NCBI RefSeq assembly: GCF_015706575.1
Contig: NW_024037062.1
Coordinates: 4,150,811 to 4,214,810 of the forward strand
From: Patiria miniata
Taxonomy: Eukaryota; Echinodermata; Asteroidea; Valvatida; Asterinidae
Direction: 5' to 3'
Length of the DNA stretch: 64,000 nucleotides
The notes under the pieces were generated by a model that had not been told where the DNA came from, made no database searches, and saw only the letters and a list, made by a program, of their open reading frames with translations. This document shows, in pieces, positions 61,629 through 64,000 of this stretch. The position numbers were made by a program, and so were the translations under genes. Within the stretch, counting starts at the first letter, position 1. Each line of letters begins with the position of its first letter.

Positions 61629-63599
61629 GGGCAATTCCACACCAAAGTGACACCAAGAAATTCAAATACATGTGACTTAAACAAATTTGGCATCAAATGA
61701 AAGCTAAAAGTCTATATTTTCAAGATTTGAAGTCGGAATTTTATTTTTTATACATTCCGGTACCAAAAAATAGGATTATGTAATAATCCTCTTTTAATCC
61801 TAAAAATGTGATTAATAGTGATATGAAAGTATTCTACCAGTAGGCACACAAAATATGTACTAATGCCATCAGTTTCTGTCATGAGAAAGTATTGGTCTTG
61901 AAAAACCGACTAAAACTTGTTTTTAACATTTTGCGTAATTTGTTTCGCTTCAGTGACTTCTTATATTTCAGCCTTCGAAAATGTCCTTCCGTTACCGAAA
62001 AAATACATATTTTTAATTTATTTTTAAAACTTGCAGTATGAATGCATTGAAAGTTATTGTGCAAAGCAAGTTTAGGTAGGCCTTCAATATGACATTATAA
62101 CTGACACTGCTGTACTTCTCATTTTTTAATTACAATTAATTAAATCACGTCCTTCCGTTACCAAATTGGTAACGGAAGGACGGTAACGGAAGGACAAATC
62201 GTATTTTTATCAAATGTTACAACATTTGCGCTCATGTTTGAAAAATGAAAATCACTGCAAATACATGCATGTATAATGAGCATTGAAAGGACATTCATGT
62301 GACCCACCTTCACAAAAGCAGGATAAGCAGACAAGGTGTTTATTACAAAGGAAGGCACAGGCATGTACAACATGTACAATGTACATGTACATATATGCCG
62401 ATGTACCAGTACTTGTACATGTATGGAGTTGTTGCAGAAAATCAAATCATAAAGTTGCTGCCATCAGCATTCATGGACAATAGAGAAAGATACGAATTCT
62501 GTGAAGCCATTCCAGAAGCAAATTAAGTCAAAAATGAGATGGCAGAAAGTACCGGTACTTTGGGGGACTTTCATTCAATTTACATGTGTAAGACATGTGA
62601 GGTGCAATCTTTGACAAATTATGCCCAAGTTACAATTTCAGTTTGGATGTTTATAAATTAATTGTTACTACTCTAAATCATTATAATTTGATTTCAAACA
62701 TTGATTTTAGAGTTTAATTAAAAGCAACACCTAACTGAAGCCATCAGTTCTACCAGTAGATGTTTTTACCTTAAATGTACATGTAGGCTGGTCGGCCCCC
62801 CCCCCCCCCCCACCCTTTAGGTAAACCTTTGAACCTACCGATATTATTATTAAAAGTTGTTGGTGAACATGTAACCAATATACTCAAGAGTTCAAATACT
62901 GTGTATTTCAACTTTTAAGGATTGAGGTGATGGGTTTGAAGTATATTTCTGTAGTAGTCCTGTGTTAGTGAATTATGTGTTTTGGGTTGTTTTCGTTTTT
63001 CTTTTGTTACATTAATTAGCAGGCTTCTATCTTTATCTCAATAGTTTCTTGGGTATAATTATTTACGCCAGGTCTGCATATTGTTGATTTCACATTCAGT
63101 TACACATTTCAGCAATTTGTTTCACTTGTTTAATTAGTGTAAATTCACATTTTGTTCATGCTATAATTGAGTAAACCTTTTGTCCTTCCGTTACTGTCCT
63201 TCCGTTACCAAATTATAATCTGCTTAAAACGTTGTAATTATATTACCGAAACACTTAAAGTCAAATGAAAGGCGGTATAGTATAGATAAAGCTTCAGGGA
63301 TTCCATTTCCTACCTTTAGAATATAATTGCCCCATAAAATTCACAGAGTTTACGCAAAACGCGAGTAAGTTAGAAAACCCTTGTCAGTTTTACCGTCCTT
63401 CCGTTACCGACCCCATTAATATTCATAATTCATAAACGGGAGGCATTCATGCCCCCCAAAAGTGTGGAAATTGAAGGTAGCATTATAGCAATACAATTGT
63501 GACATTTGTTTGCTGTAAGTATGAACAGTGTCTGTGATACACACATTTGAAATTTTGTTTAATGAGTGAAAACGTCCTTCCGTTACCGTGGAATTGCCC
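61629..63599. mobile_element. TIR element with repeated GTCCTTCCGTTACC motifs
   Basis: The ends GGGCAATTCCAC and GTGGAATTGCCC are flanked by TATG (61625-61628, 63600-63603). The 14-mer GTCCTTCCGTTACC or its complement occurs eight times (one copy with a final T): 61983, 62149, 62168, 62182, 63182, 63196, 63395 and 63574. No transposase frame was seen. The element starts 52 bases into TM9SF3 intron 2. Confidence 0.65.
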
Positions 63600-63603
63600 T
63601 ATG

Positions 63604-64000
63604 GTCTTCTTTGTATCGGACTGACTGACTGTCACTTGTGTCTATGGTGCTTGTTGGTGGAGAGAGTCGGGCAGTGTTATCATATAGGAATACCTTGTAC
63701 AAGGCGAAATCCAGCCCATTGTGTACACAAGATGCATGAAAAACATTGCAGTAAAAAGCCATTCTGACTCAGTGGAATAGGATTGTGTGCTGTGGGACCA
63801 GCTTGCCTTGTCTTGTTTTCCTTTCAAAGCCAGAGAAGCACCGTACATGTAGTTCTGCTTTCGGTTACCCTACCTACCCTATTTTGACAGCCCCTACCCT
63901 AATATTTTTTGGGGAAAATGAGAGGAAAAAAACCCGGAAATCATCAATTGCTACCTTTTACCCTTGACTACACGCAGACACCTCCATATGATCGTACACA
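63604..64000. other. Right-edge intronic sequence
   Basis: Presumed TM9SF3 intron 2, since the third exon was not found. No recognisable feature. Confidence 0.4.

Noticed and set aside
62299..62526. Possible third TM9SF3 exon
   Set aside because: The translated sequence does not match the expected continuation (PATYCEIDL region), and the segment lies inside a TIR element.

Overview
This is eukaryotic genomic DNA: AT-rich, intron-bearing and packed with transposable elements, with no bacterial-style operons. Exon structure and protein similarity support an animal. The CAMLG, DRGX and TM9SF3 coding parts resemble the vertebrate proteins closely. The abundance of AGGCCTA and ACATGT words, the TTAGGG-type telomeric motif and the TE style fit a marine deuterostome invertebrate (echinoderm or hemichordate). 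That last placement is inference; nothing here fixes the species.

Three genes can be assembled, all on the + strand. (1) DRGX, a paired-like (Q50) homeobox transcription factor with a C-terminal OAR motif: six coding exons, 14364 to 28134. (2) CAMLG, the GET2-like ER-membrane receptor subunit for tail-anchored protein insertion: four coding exons, 41500 to 51745. (3) The first two coding exons of TM9SF3 (57479-57559 and 61382-61577), a nonaspanin of the endomembrane system; the rest lies beyond the right edge. In every case the intron phases match across the splice junctions, and in CAMLG and TM9SF3 an in-frame stop sits just upstream of the chosen ATG. DRGX acts in sensory neuron specification; CAMLG and TM9SF3 are housekeeping ER/Golgi membrane proteins. 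I see no shared pathway beyond both being secretory-system proteins.

Layout: 1-14363 is 5' flank of DRGX with a tRNA-type SINE, an hAT-like MITE, a 9-bp-TSD element, a four-copy MITE family member and a pair of oppositely oriented elements. 14364-28134 is DRGX, relatively repeat-poor apart from a Helitron-like element in intron 1. 28135-41416 is a repeat-dense block: two large foldback elements built from 42-bp and 16-bp tandem arrays, two near-duplicate Helitron-like units that both carry the same nested MITE, and two copies of a further repeat. 41500-51745 is CAMLG, whose 7.6-kb first intron holds a nested stack of palindromic elements. 51746-57478 is intergenic with a mariner-like element. 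57479 to the end is TM9SF3 5' exons and TE-rich introns.

The most interesting observation is not a gene: at least eight inverted-repeat or foldback elements of several unrelated sequence families sit between exact 9-bp target-site duplications, with a ninth that has one mismatch. No transposase is visible in the window. Two inverted-repeat elements (one with 8-bp, one with 9-bp flanking repeats) also contain tRNA-like pol III promoter segments.
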